A stretch of DNA of 64,000 nucleotides. Origin: Astragalus membranaceus. Lineage: Eukaryota; Streptophyta; Magnoliopsida; Fabales; Fabaceae. Shown here piece after piece: positions 48,437 through 59,157 of the stretch; positions within the stretch are counted from its first letter, which is position 1; each line of letters opens with the position of its first letter. Made by a program: the position numbers and the translations under genes. The notes beneath the pieces are model-generated. The model was not told where the DNA came from, made no database searches, and worked only from the letters and a program-made list of their open reading frames with translations. The stretch is from contig CM076846.1 of assembly GCA_039519185.1 (NCBI GenBank), forward strand, positions 138,094,428 to 138,158,427. The letters are read 5' to 3'.

Positions 48437-49267
48437 GAAAGCGAAAGGAACGAAATCAGAAACAAAATCAAAACGAAATCAGAAAAGAAACGAAATTATA
48501 TATAAAAAACAGTATAACACATTACAAAGAAATTATAATTTTTTGTAATGATGCTAAATTGAGACAACACCGTATCCCTTAAGGGAGAATACAAAGTAGG
48601 AATATTTTTCTGTTAGCATTTCCTCTCCTCAACTCCTTCATCTCAGGATCACATGCCACGTGTCCCTTAAATCTTCACTTTCGGTTATTTCCAACTTTGT
48701 ATTCTCCCTTGTGTTATTTGAGATCAAAACATTTTATTTAGAATTTAAATAAAAACAAGTAGATATAAAAAGTGAGAAAATATTTCATCCAAAACTGATA
48801 GTACTTTTGTATTGTGTAGATTGTTTTATTCTATAATTCTATAAATAATAGATTAATAGATATAGATCTACAAATAATTAAAGTTTGTAAATAAATTAAA
48901 AAAATGAAATTAAGTTGCGAGGTAAGAGGAAGGGACTATCAAGACATAAGAGACGCATGACGAGGCAGGGACACAGGGCACGACGGCAGCACACACGGTG
49001 GGTGGTTGCACGTCAGGGGGCTGCGCTATGAATATTGCAATCACTAACCAGAAATATATTGCAATCACTCTAACTACACATCACATGAATCAACTTGAAT
49101 AAATAAATTCAGCTAAATCTACGAATGACCAAAACTGTTCCATGTAAAAATAATGAAACATTACATCAAATTAAATTGAAAGAAAAATGATATAGCTAGT
49201 GAAAACAAAATCCAAAAATACATAAAGTTGATCAAATTAAGTGTCCTAACAAAATAATAAATAAACC
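48437..49267. other. Intergenic with one inverted repeat
   Basis: AAGGGAGAATACAAAGT (about 48580) is inverted as ACTTTGTATTCTCCCTT (about 48695), possibly a small MITE. The rest has no gene. The part next to 49268 is probably the 3' flank of paralogue B. Confidence 0.45.
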
Positions 49268-49783
49268 TTACAGTTGCAATGAAGAATGATAAACAAATTT
49301 GTCAAATCTTACAGGATCAACAAGAGAGAGAAAACGGAAAAGATAATAGATATTCATAATAGGAAAGATGAAAAAAGCTGGAAGGATGGCCTTGAAAATC
49401 AATGAGTAATGATTTGGAAACGTATTTTGGAGATTAACATGAGTGGCACGAGCAAGGCCGACCATAACGAAAGCCAGACCGAGGACATTCCAAATAGCCA
49501 TGGGGACCAAGGCCTTATGGAATAATGAGGTACTGATGTAATTGATTAGAACTAGCCTTAGTAAGAGAGCAATTACATTAGAAAACGAGAAGCAGAGTAG
49601 GGAAACAAAGACGAACCGCTCACATTTTCTGGCTATCTCGACCCGGCGCCATGGGTTCCACCTACTGAGTAATGCCATTGCAAAGAAGTCAAAAAATGTA
49701 AATAGAAGGTTTGAACATAGCATTACATGTAAGGTCATTTGCAGATGGATGCTAAGTTCAGCCTCTGATAATGTTGAAGCCAT
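49268..49783 (-). CDS. Small multi-spanning membrane protein, paralogue B
   Basis: A single-exon frame of 171 aa beginning MASTLSEAELSIHLQMTL. The Met at 49909 lies upstream of the TATA box and is not used. Four hydrophobic segments are visible (about 18-38, 58-80, 92-112 and 136-158). Shared blocks with paralogue A are MASTLSE, IHLQM, SxW.PWR, the central FHxAxV, FPNHYS, FKAILP and the tail YHSS.QL. No catalytic motif or known transporter signature is seen, and the function is unknown. The promoter has a TATA box, and similarity with paralogue A extends past the stop codon (CCTTACA, AATGAAGAATGATAA), so the duplication included the flanks. Likely a family of narrow taxonomic spread. Confidence 0.75.
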   Translation of the reverse strand: MASTLSEAELSIHLQMTLHVMLCSNLLFTFFDFFAMALLSRWNPWRRVEIARKCERFVFVSLLCFSFSNVIALLLRLVLINYISTSLFHKALVPMAIWNVLGLAFVMVGLARATHVNLQNTFPNHYSLIFKAILPAFFIFPIMNIYYLFRFLSLVDPVRFDKFVYHSSLQL

Positions 49784-49836
49784 TTTGTTTCTGCGGCCTA
49801 ATAAAAGAACAGAGAGGTGAGGCGAAGTACATTGAA

Positions 49837-49844
49837 TATATATA
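49837..49844 (-). promoter_or_regulatory. Putative TATA box of paralogue B
   Basis: TATATATA on the minus strand, about 55-60 bp upstream of the start codon; the preceding sequence GGCTGGGCT resembles that of paralogue A. Confidence 0.6.
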
Positions 49845-50890
49845 AGCCCAGCCAAAGAGAAACACGTGGAAGTTTTACTTACTTTTTTAAGATCGATCTC
49901 TTTTATCAATCTACTTGCTTCTCTCTAACCAACAATGCACACAAAATGACGCTGCAAGAACCCAATTACGATATTTTCCTGGGCTTAGAAATTGAATGCC
50001 ACCAGCGTTCCTACTTTACGGAAAAAGGTTACAAGCAAAAAATATATATAGAAATAGCTTGATGAAGAGAAAAACAGAGTTATGGTAGTGAGAAAGAAAA
50101 GGTAATGGGATTAGCCACTGACTCGTTCTTTTGGCCTTCTGTGGCTGCTAATTTTGAACAATGATGAGCATTTGTAGGAAGCGGAATTTTTAAACAAAAA
50201 GACATTCTCTATTTATTATTTATATATCATAAACTTTTCAACAACTTCGGTGATGCATCCCCATCGGAAAAGCCTATACCAATTACTAGTGTTTTTGACC
50301 ACTCAAAACCAAACGATATTCAAGCTCAATACAGTCACACACTACAAAACACGGTCAATTTGTGGTGGGTTTTTTACCTTGTTCAATTACTTTAACATGG
50401 AGATTGGTCAATAGTCGCCGTCACATATTTTTTTTTTTGGTTGGTAAATAAGTAAAAAAACAGAAAAGAAAGGGTGACCAAGCAGAGCCAAGCAAGGGCC
50501 TCACTCAACAACACATCCTTTAGATCATTAAGCCAAGTCTAGACAAACGACCATGCTTCGTCGTGGTTTTCTGCTCCTGTTGAGTTAGACCCAAATCACG
50601 TTCTAAGACCCTTTTCCTTTCCATACGATGCTCACACCATTCATATCTATCACCACCATCATCAATCAACCACCACCACCAAATCAAACCAGATCTGAAA
50701 TTCCAACTCACGTGGTGGTTTTGTGGTCATGTTGTGCGTGCGCTTCTTCGTTCTAATCTCTTCCATCTCTCATTTCCCATCTTCCGTGTTGAACACAAAG
50801 GCAAAGGCAAACACGCCCGCACTCTGTTTACCGTGAATTTTGGTAAACAACCGCTGGTTTAGAATTTGTTACTTGCAAGATTAACCAGTA
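49845..50890. other. Upstream region of paralogue B and intergenic DNA
   Basis: 50083-50275 resembles 22372-22560. CACTACAAAACACGG at 50339 looks like a CACTA-type start but no second end was found. A T-rich then A-rich stretch near 50430 on the minus strand could be a LINE tail. No gene supported. Confidence 0.4.
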
Positions 50891-51593
50891 AATCTTAGGA
50901 CATTTGTGCTATAGTTTTCCAGAAAAAGTTCTGAATGTTCTTGATGTTATTTGTAATAACTGACAATTTTGAAGTTGTTGAAACTGTCGAATCGCCTTAC
51001 GTATCTTTTGAATTCGATCAAGTACAGAAAACAAGTAAATTGCAGAAATATTTAAGGAAACATGACTAGATTGCATTGAAATAAAAGAAATTGGTACACA
51101 ATATCTTACATCTGGTTTCTGTAACTCATGTTTCTCTGTAACTTGGAACTCCGAGCGTGAGAAATATGTATGAGAGTTTGTGACCCTTTTTTCTCTATGA
51201 GAAACTACTATATATACTATGCAGAGATTGTAACTGCCTACAACGGTTATATATAACTGTACACAGGGATTTAAAAACAACAACTGTCGTATCTTTCGAC
51301 GACGTAACTGCTACAATCTTCGACAACAACGGCCGTATCCTTCGACGGCGTAACTGCTACGTTCTTCGACAATGTTGTTTTAGCCATGATTTGTTACTGG
51401 ATTTTTATTCCCCTTTCTGTCGAAGTATTTCCTTCAAGGCCTCAATTTCACCGTCTTTGTGAAGTAGTTGAAAGTCCAAGATCACCTTTGAATTACCATT
51501 CCAATGTCGAAAATCAACATTTCTATTTTAAAGTGACAAGTCAAACCTCATTGACTGTATTTAATTGAGCCTGTCGAAAATGCAGGCTAACAA
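50890..51593 (-). repeat. Candidate solo or truncated LTR
   Basis: On the minus strand, a GGGGGGCAATT purine tract is followed at 51593 by TGTTAGCCTGCATTTTCGAC, as at an internal/3'-LTR border. A TATATATAGTAG-like TATA box lies further on (about 51205-51220). A 46-bp unit with TTCGACG...AACTGCTAC is duplicated at 51281-51372. The outer end and any partner LTR are missing, so this is tentative. Confidence 0.4.
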
Positions 51594-52707
51594 ATTGCCC
51601 CCCAAAAATGTCATTTTCGACTGAGGTTTAAACGAATGTAGAAAATTGACGTTTTTGAATTGTTTTTCGACAACCCTATGTCAAGCACTTTAACGTCATC
51701 AACGTCACTCTTCAGCATCATGTCAGCACTTGAGTGCACTGTCATATTAATGGCCACGTTTTGCTTTGAAAACTGCCACACTCCATCACTTCCATCACTT
51801 TGGCAAAATTGGTGTCTATATTACAAGAATACGTAACACTTTTTCCCGATAGTTAGAGGTATCATTAAAGAAACTCTAGCTTGAGTATGTCAATGCACAC
51901 ACTCTACCTACCATAGAAGGAAGAGAGTAGAGGCTACATGATGATAACAACAAGCTAAACAAAGTATACCAAATTATATATATAGTTCACACCCCCCCGA
52001 AGGTGGATAGGTGATTTACAAGATAGCACAAAAGCCATACACCGAATACGCAACACTTTTTTTGACATAAAAGAATACGCAACACTTGTTATAACCAAGA
52101 AGTCTTCGATATTTTTATGATTTAGACAATACTATCTATATTATTTTTGTAACTCAAATCTTTATTTATGCTTCGATCTGTTTTTCTATTTCATGGGTCC
52201 TTATTTTTTGTTTCCTCAGCACACTATATTATACCTAGCATATTTCTTCTTTACCAATTTTTATTTTCATAGGTGAATTCTTGCACTGATTGAAGCTTCA
52301 ATTTTTTTTTGACGCAGTGAAGCTTCAAATTTAACAATACACTATTATAAAGTTTTAATTGCCCATCTAAATTATTGATAAAAATAAAATATCACCGAAC
52401 AACTTCTTAAGCAAGAAACTTATGTAAATAAATAATGAGAAACTCAAAAGAATGTAAATGTAATAATAACAAATATAATAAATAAAAATTATATTGAGAT
52501 TATTTTTATTTTATATGTTATATAAATATAATAAATTAATATCTAGTTAATTTTAATTTTATTTTAAAATTTTCAACAGTGCTTTTTGTTAAATACCATA
52601 CAATGCTTTGAATTTGTTTTCATCTACTAGATAAAAAATGTTTTAGGTTTGTACCATGCAAATATAGCAAGTTTTAAGCAGTAGAAAAACATGGTATATT
52701 ATAATTT
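51594..52707. other. Intergenic, AT-rich
   Basis: No gene, RNA gene or defined repeat could be supported here. Confidence 0.4.
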
Positions 52708-52762
52708 AGGTTTAAATATTATTTTAGTCCCTACAAATATACCAAGTTTTGAATTTAGATCC
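52708..52762. mobile_element. MITE, left part, split by gypsy element
   Basis: Begins AGGTTTAAATATTATTTTAG. The matching inverted end, AATAATATTTAAACCT, is at 58359-58374, beyond the gypsy insertion. Without that insertion and one copy of GATCC, the MITE is about 320 bp. Confidence 0.65.
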
Positions 52763-53211
52763 TGTGAGTGAATTGCTGACAGAGAGCTAAGGTGTTTGCA
52801 GAAAGAGGAAAGCCGTAAAATAATAAACAGAAAGCTATATTAAAACCATTCCTCCGTAAGTGGAGTCACCTCTTTTTGGATAATTTCTTCTTGCCTTTAT
52901 TCAATGATAATGAGAGTACATATAGCAAATGGATAGTAGTGCCAGCTGTTGCAGTGCAACGGCTCCATCCAGCTGGAGAGCTATTACAAATGATAAAACA
53001 ATAGCACAAAATAGTACAATCAGAATCTAATAGGTATCCTAGGCAAGATTACACAATTCTATTCTATCTCATGACAAAATCATTCATCCTTTTGGGCTTC
53101 ACATTGTTACGTTTGGCCCTAGCTCTTGGTTTATGCTTCACACTTAGTTCACCATTTGATTCATCAGCTTCTTTTTCTTCTAGGCCCATTTCTTCATCCA
53201 AGCCCATTACA
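52763..53211 (-). repeat. Gypsy 3' LTR (left)
   Basis: 449 bp, TGTGAGTGAATTG...CCCATTACA. The pol reading frame runs into it and stops at 53064. Confidence 0.93.
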
Positions 53212-56200
53212 TTCCTTTCCTCATCCACAAGAACCTTGTCCTCAAGGTTCAGGCCAGGGTAATTTTTCTTCAATTTAGCTAATGACTCCCAAGAAGCATC
53301 CTCCGGATAGAGTCCCTCCCACTACACTAAGACACGGTGGCAATCATCATCAGCTCCCAACTGCCAGTCAAGTATAGCAGCAGGTGTTATGACAGGGTGA
53401 TTTCCCACAGCTTCAGCAGGTAGTTCCAGCGCCTGTTGAGGTGATCCTTGACACGGTTTGAGCTTGGAAACATGAAAAACAGGGTGTATTTTACTAGCAG
53501 CAGGCAGTTCCAGCTCAAATGCGACTTCACCGATAGCTTTCTTCAATTTAAATGGCCCATAATAGCGTTTAGACAACTTATGACCATGCTGCCCAGCAAT
53601 AGTGCTTTGGCGAAATGGTTTCAACTTGATAAAAACCATGTCTCCCTCTTTAAAAGGGTGAGGAACTCGACGCTTATCAGCATATCTCTTCATGGTAACC
53701 TGAGCTTTGATGAGTTTACGACACAATTTGTTCAATATCTCAGTCCTCTCAGTCAGAACAGAATCTACAGCTTCAATGTGAGATTGTCCTTTGATATACT
53801 GTGGAAGGCTAGGTGGCAGCTTACCATAAACAGCTTGGTAAGGAGTGCAACCAGTTGTTGAGTGAACGGAGGTGTTATAGTGCCACTCGGCCCAGTGCAG
53901 AAATTTACCCCACTCTTTTGGTTTGGAGTGCACAAAACAACGCAAATACTGTTGAAGAGCCTTGTTTACTATTTCCGTTTGACCATCACTCCGTGGATGA
54001 TAAGCCATGCTCATTCTTAGCTTCGTACCACTGAGTTTAAACAGTTCACGCCAGAAAGTACTCAAGAAAATCGGATCTCGGTCAGACACAATACTTTTAG
54101 GCATTCCATGAAGCTTACAAATCATTTTGGCAAATAAATCTGCAACTTTGGTAGCAGTGAAATGCGTGGGCAGTGTACCGAAATGAGCAGCCTTGGAAAA
54201 ACGATCCACAACAACCAATATAACCGTGTAGCTTTGGAACGAAGGGAGCCCTACTATGAAGTCAAGAGAGATGTCTTCCCAAACACCTTGAGGCACTGGC
54301 AGAGGCTGTAAGAGTCCATAAGGACTGTGATTTTGATGTTTAGTTTGCTGGCAGATTAAGCACTTTCCCACAAAATCAGTTATATCAGCTTTCATGTTAT
54401 CCCAATAGACATTCTCCTTTAGGCGTCCTAGAGTCTTGTTAATGCCACTATGTCCTCCCAATGGTGAGGAGTGAAATTCCTCAAGCAACATGTGTTTCAT
54501 TGGAGAATTGGAAGGAATAAACAGTTTCTCATGGAAGAATAACAAGCCATTAATCACTGCATACCCTGGATGTGCTTCGGGTTCCTGCTGCACTTTAAGT
54601 ATAAGTTGCTGCAACTCAGAATCTTGTGCCAAATAGAGACGTAGTTGCTGTAAAAAATCCCAATGAGGGATGGTAATAGCTAGGAGCTGAGAATGGGGTT
54701 CATGGGTCCTAGATAGAGCGTCAGCAACACGATTTTGGGCCCCGGGCTTGTAGATGATCTCATAAGAATAGCCCAATAACTTAGCTAAGTAAAATTGTTG
54801 CTCTGGTGTTTGCACAATTTGCGTCATGAGTTCCCTCAAGCTTCTTTGGCAGTATAGATGCTGAATTTTCTGCCAAGAAGGTAAGTTCGCCATTTTTTCA
54901 CAGCTGACGTGATAGCGCATAACTCCCTCACATAAGTAGACGCATTGAGCATTTTGGCACAAAATTTCCTACTGTAGTAAGCAATTGGATGGCCCTTTTG
55001 ACACAAGACATCCCCCATTCCAAGACCGGAAGCATCAGTCTCTAAGACAAACTCATCATTAAAATCAGGGAGAGCCAATACCGGAGCTTCCGTCATGGCT
55101 TTCTTCAAACAGATAAAGGCCTGTTCAGCTTGTTCAGACCAAGAAAACGCATCCTTTTTGAGCAGGTCAGTCAATGGGGCAGCCACAGAAGCATAATTAC
55201 GAACAAATTTCCTATAGAACCACGTGAGGCCAAGAAAACCTCAAAGCTGTTTGAGATTCCGTGGTTGCGGCCAGTCTACCATTGCTGAAATTTTCTCCGG
55301 ATCGGGTCCAACACCCACTTCAGAGACAATGTGTCCTAGGTAAGCAATGGATGATTGAGCAAAGGTGCACTTACTTTGTTTTAAGAAAAAATGCTGATGG
55401 AGAAGACATTGGAACACAACCTCTAAGTGAGCAATGTGATCCTCCATAGTGCGGCTATAAACCAAGATGTCATCGAAGAACACAATCACAAACTTGCGAA
55501 GATGAGGTTGAAACAAAGCATTCATAGTAGTTTGAAATGTAGAGGGGGCATTACACAACCCAAACGGCATAACCAAGAACTCATAATGGCCTTGATGTGT
55601 GCGAAAAGCAGTTTTATGCACATCATCCGAAGCCATTCGAATTTGATGATAGCCCGAGCGAAGATCCAACTTAGAAAACCATTTGGTCCCATGTAGCTCA
55701 TCTAGTAGCTCATCAATGGAGGGAATGGGAAACCTGTCCTTGACGGTAATAGCATTCAATGCTCTATAGTCCACGCAAAAACGCCATGTACCATCTCTTT
55801 TTCTCACCAACAAAACCGGAGACGAGAAGGCACTAGTGCTAGGTTGAATAATTCCTTGGAGGAGCATGTCATGAATTTGAGCCTCAATTTCTTGCTTCTG
55901 GAACCGTGGATAACGGTAAGGTCGTACATTGACCGGATCTTTGCCATGTAGTAGGGGTATATGGTGGTCGGTAGGTCTGGTAGGAGGTAAAGCCGTAGGC
56001 TGGTCAAATAAGGTGGCGTATTTGGAGAGGAGGTCAGTTAGGGCTGGTTGGTCAGGTAGTGTAGGTGGTGAGGGAAAAGTGACAGGTTGTGTATAGTGGA
56101 ATTGGAGGGCAGTGTCAATGGATTGAATGGAGGCTAGGCGCTTGAGTTGGTGTAGAGAAGCTTCAGAGGGACTTGGTTTAGGGCTGGCTGAGATGACAAT

Positions 56201-56700
56201 AGCTTGGTCATTGATGGTGAAAGACATAGTTAAGTTGTTATAGTCAGTGAGCACTGGTCCTAAGGTTTTGAGCCACTGAACACCTAAAACAACTTCAGCA
56301 CCACTCAATGGGATAACAAACAAATCGACTGCAAAAAAATGTCCATCCAAACACAGGCCAATATCTTTGCAAATATAAGAGCATTTTAACTCTTCACCAT
56401 TACCAACTAAGACTTGGAAGGCATTGGAAGGTTCTAAGGTGAGTCCTAGTTGCTTAGCAAATATCTTGGATGAAATTGTGTGTGCTACCTCCATCAATAA
56501 GCACAGTTACTGTCTGTTTGTGAATTTGGCCTTGGACACGAAGTGTTTGAGGGATTGTGTGACCCATAAGGGCATGTAAGCTAATTTGAGGACTTGTAGG
56601 GTCAGCATCAGAACCTGAGGTGGTTGTGGTTTCTGTAGGAGTGGGAGTAATCTGGTCAATAGGTTGGTCTGGTGTATGGTCAGGGTCATCAGCTTCAGCT
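53064..56700 (-). pseudogene. Gypsy pol: protease, RT, RNase H, integrase, chromodomain
   Basis: Minus-strand pieces, in order. About 56500-56700: zinc knuckle (CYNCDERFQPGHRC) and protease site LIDGGST. 55241-56497: protease rest and RT, with FCVDYRALN, KLDLRSGYHQIRM and catalytic FFDDILVY. 54836-55186: RT/RNase H thumb and RNase H (LETDASGLGMGDVL). 53322-54962: RNase H end (VADALSR), the integrase HHCC zinc finger (HSSPLGGHSG...CLICQQTKH), the DDE core (DFIVGLP, VSDRDPIF, DGQTEIVN) and the chromodomain start. 53064-53321: chromodomain end (WEGLYPEDASWE) and tail. Breaks: a frameshift near 56490, an in-frame TGA near 55238, a frameshift near 54840 and a TAG at 53322. All the stops fit C-to-T changes. 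Non-functional as it stands. Confidence 0.93.
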
Positions 56701-56786
56701 AGAAGGAGAAAAAATAGTCGTTTACAACGGTGACCGGGTTGGAATCGTTCGTCACAGTTGTAACATAACCCTTTTTCTCGTCGAGC

Positions 56787-57620
56787 TTAAAGTTCAGCAG
56801 AGGTTAATTTCTTGATGGTGGGTTGTTTTTTTGTCTGGGGTTGGTTAGAGGAGGCCGAGGCAGTGGTGCTTGGGATAGAGGTGATTAGGGGTCGTGAGGG
56901 ATATTTAGGGTTTCCAGAAGCAGAAGCAAAATCAGGACGGCGTGGAACACATGATTTATCATTAAACTTCTCCTCTTGTAACTTAGCTAAATTAATGGCA
57001 TGAGAAAGAGAAATAGGAGAGAATACCTGAACTTCGCGTCGTATCTTGGGCTTGAGACCAGAAATGAAGCAACTGAGATAGAATTCGTGTGGTAAGCCGA
57101 CGATCCTGTTGGCCAAAGACTCAAAAGCAGCTTGATACTCCTTCACTGAAGCTGTCTGGCATAGTTTGAAGAGAGCACCCTTAGGATCTTCATACTGAGA
57201 AGGTGCGAACCGTATTTCCAGAGCATGGAGAAAGGATTGCCATGAATGAATGAGTCCATTGCTGTGCATCCATTGGTACCAAGTAAGAGCCTCCCCTTCC
57301 ATGTAGAAAGAAGCAATATGTAATCGCTGGGCCTCGGGAGTACGATGGAAATCGAAGAATTGCTTGATTTTAAAGATCCAAGTGAGAGCGTCCTTCCCGT
57401 CGAAACGGGGAATCTCAAGCTTCACAGAGGTGGTGCCAAAGGCGGCGGTGGTCGCCGGCGTTTCAAACCCTAACGCCTGAAAACCGGGAGGACCTAACCG
57501 AGTACGCATCTGGGCAAGCTCGTTCTGAAAGTTGCGTTGAGTTTCCTGGAATTGACGTTGGTTTTCCAGAATTTGTTGCATAAGCTCAGCGAGATCTGGC
57601 GGAGGTGGTGTCGAGCTCAT
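56787..57620 (-). pseudogene. Gypsy gag (stop before zinc knuckle)
   Basis: 277 codons from MSSTPPPPDLAELMQQ. An N-terminal coiled coil (QRQFQETQRNFQNELAQM) is followed by the retrotransposon-gag domain: KLEIPRFDGKDALTWIFKIK, GEALTWYQWM, and ALFKLCQTASVKEYQAAFE through FISGLKPKIRREV. The frame meets a TAA at 56787. Directly after it, in the same frame, come ARREKGLCYNC and the zinc knuckle, so the stop truncates what was one gag-pol frame. Gag would form element particles. Confidence 0.92.
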
Positions 57621-57646
57621 TCTTCAAACAAATGAAAGCACCAATT

Positions 57647-58100
57647 TGTGAGTGAATTGCTGACAGAGAGCTAAGGTGTTTGCAGAAAGAGGAAAGCCGT
57701 AAAATAATAAACAGAAAGCTATATTAAAACCATTCCTCCGTAAGTGGAGTCACCTCTTTTTGGATAATTTCTTCTTGCCTTTATTCAATGATAATGAGAG
57801 TACATATAGCAAATGGATAGTAGTGCCAGCTGTTGCAATTGCAACGGCTCCATCCAGCTGGAGAGCTATTACAAATGATAAAACAATAGCACAAAATAGT
57901 ACAATCAGAATCTAATAGGTATCCTAGGCAAGATTACACAATTCTATTCTATCTCATGACAAAATCATTCATCCATTTGGGCTTCACATTGTTACGTTTG
58001 GCCCTATATAGCTCTTGGTTTATGCTTCACACTTAGTTCACCATTTGATTCATCAGCTTCTTTTTCTTCTAGGCCCATTTCTGCATCCAAGCCCATTACA
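57647..58100 (-). repeat. Gypsy 5' LTR (right)
   Basis: 454 bp. Relative to the left LTR it has an extra TATA in CCCTATATAGCTC and one extra base near 57836. Confidence 0.93.
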
Positions 58101-58105
58101 GATCC

Positions 58106-58374
58106 TGTGAAATTATTTTTTCCGTTTTTGTCCATGCAATTTCCAAAAATATCATTTTTAGTGCCTAAAGTGTTTTTTGCGTTTACAAATGCTGATGTGG
58201 CTATTTTTTATTAGGTGGATAGGGACTAAAATGAAGAATTAACTTTATTCGTAAGTACTAAAGTAATTACTTTTATACTTGCAGGGACAAAAAATAAGTT
58301 ACATCAACTTTTTTAAAAACAAAAAAACATTTAAAGGGCTAAAAGTGATGGTTTTAGAAATAATATTTAAACCT
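58106..58374. mobile_element. MITE, right part
   Basis: Continuation of the MITE interrupted at 52762; ends AATAATATTTAAACCT, the inverse of its left end. Confidence 0.6.
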
Positions 58375-59157
58375 ATAAATAATTCTACAAACACTTAGAG
58401 ACACACACATTAATTCCCCCACACCTTAATATTTATGAATCCATCCTGTGTAGTTTTGGAATCACTAATTTCAGTTTAAATTGTTTACAATTGAAGTTGT
58501 TTATTTCTTGTTTCAAGTTTTATCTTCATTTTTAATATTTTTTTTCAAGTTCTTTCCATTATAAAACTTTCTTATTAATTTTCAAATCACTTTTACCTTT
58601 GCACACACTTTTTACTCAAAATTTGCATTGTACAAACCCTATCAGGTTAGGTAGACGTAGACCCTTCAAAAAAAACCAATTCAACTCCTACAAACACCCA
58701 TCAAATCAAATTTTTGAATTAAACAAGATAAAAAAATAAATAAAAAAGTGCTATCTAATTTTATGCTATAATATATTCATTCCTGTACTGTACGTCCAAA
58801 ATAGGACTGGCTTTTGCATACATTGCATCGCTTTTTATATACACACAGAGAGCAAGTCCCATCCTAGAGTACTATACGATGATATTTCTTGGTACATCTA
58901 GTTGTTCATATTTTGAACATTCAATGTAATTAATATATATAATAGGAGGGTATTTGGGTAATTATTTGGAAAGCCGGAAGTAGAAATCATCCCCAGTCTT
59001 TATATATAGAGATCACCAAGCGAACTGCATTAAAAAAATAAAATATATCAAACCAAAAACTAATAACAAATTACTATATACTACAGCAAAGAGCAACAAG
59101 GGTTGGTCCGAAAAATATAGGGTAACAAAAAATATATAGTACAACTGTACAAGAAAG
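58375..59157. other. Intergenic, 3' side of lipid-transfer gene
   Basis: AT-rich DNA with no other gene seen. It probably includes the 3' untranslated region of the gene that ends at 59158. Confidence 0.4.

Larger units (their letters stand above)
52763..58100 (-). mobile_element. Ty3/gypsy chromovirus retrotransposon
   Basis: A 5,338-bp element with LTRs at 52763-53211 and 57647-58100 and an exact 5-bp target duplication, GATCC (52758-52762, 58101-58105). The primer site next to the 5' LTR, TTGGTGCTTTCATTTG on the minus strand, is typical of plant chromoviruses. Domain order is gag, protease, RT, RNase H, integrase, chromodomain. LTRs differ by about three substitutions and two small indels, so it is young, yet several premature stops and at least two frameshifts have already disabled it. 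Confidence 0.95.

Noticed and set aside
50339..50360. CACTACAAAACACGG as a CACTA transposon start
   Set aside because: Only a short match, no subterminal repeats and no second end.
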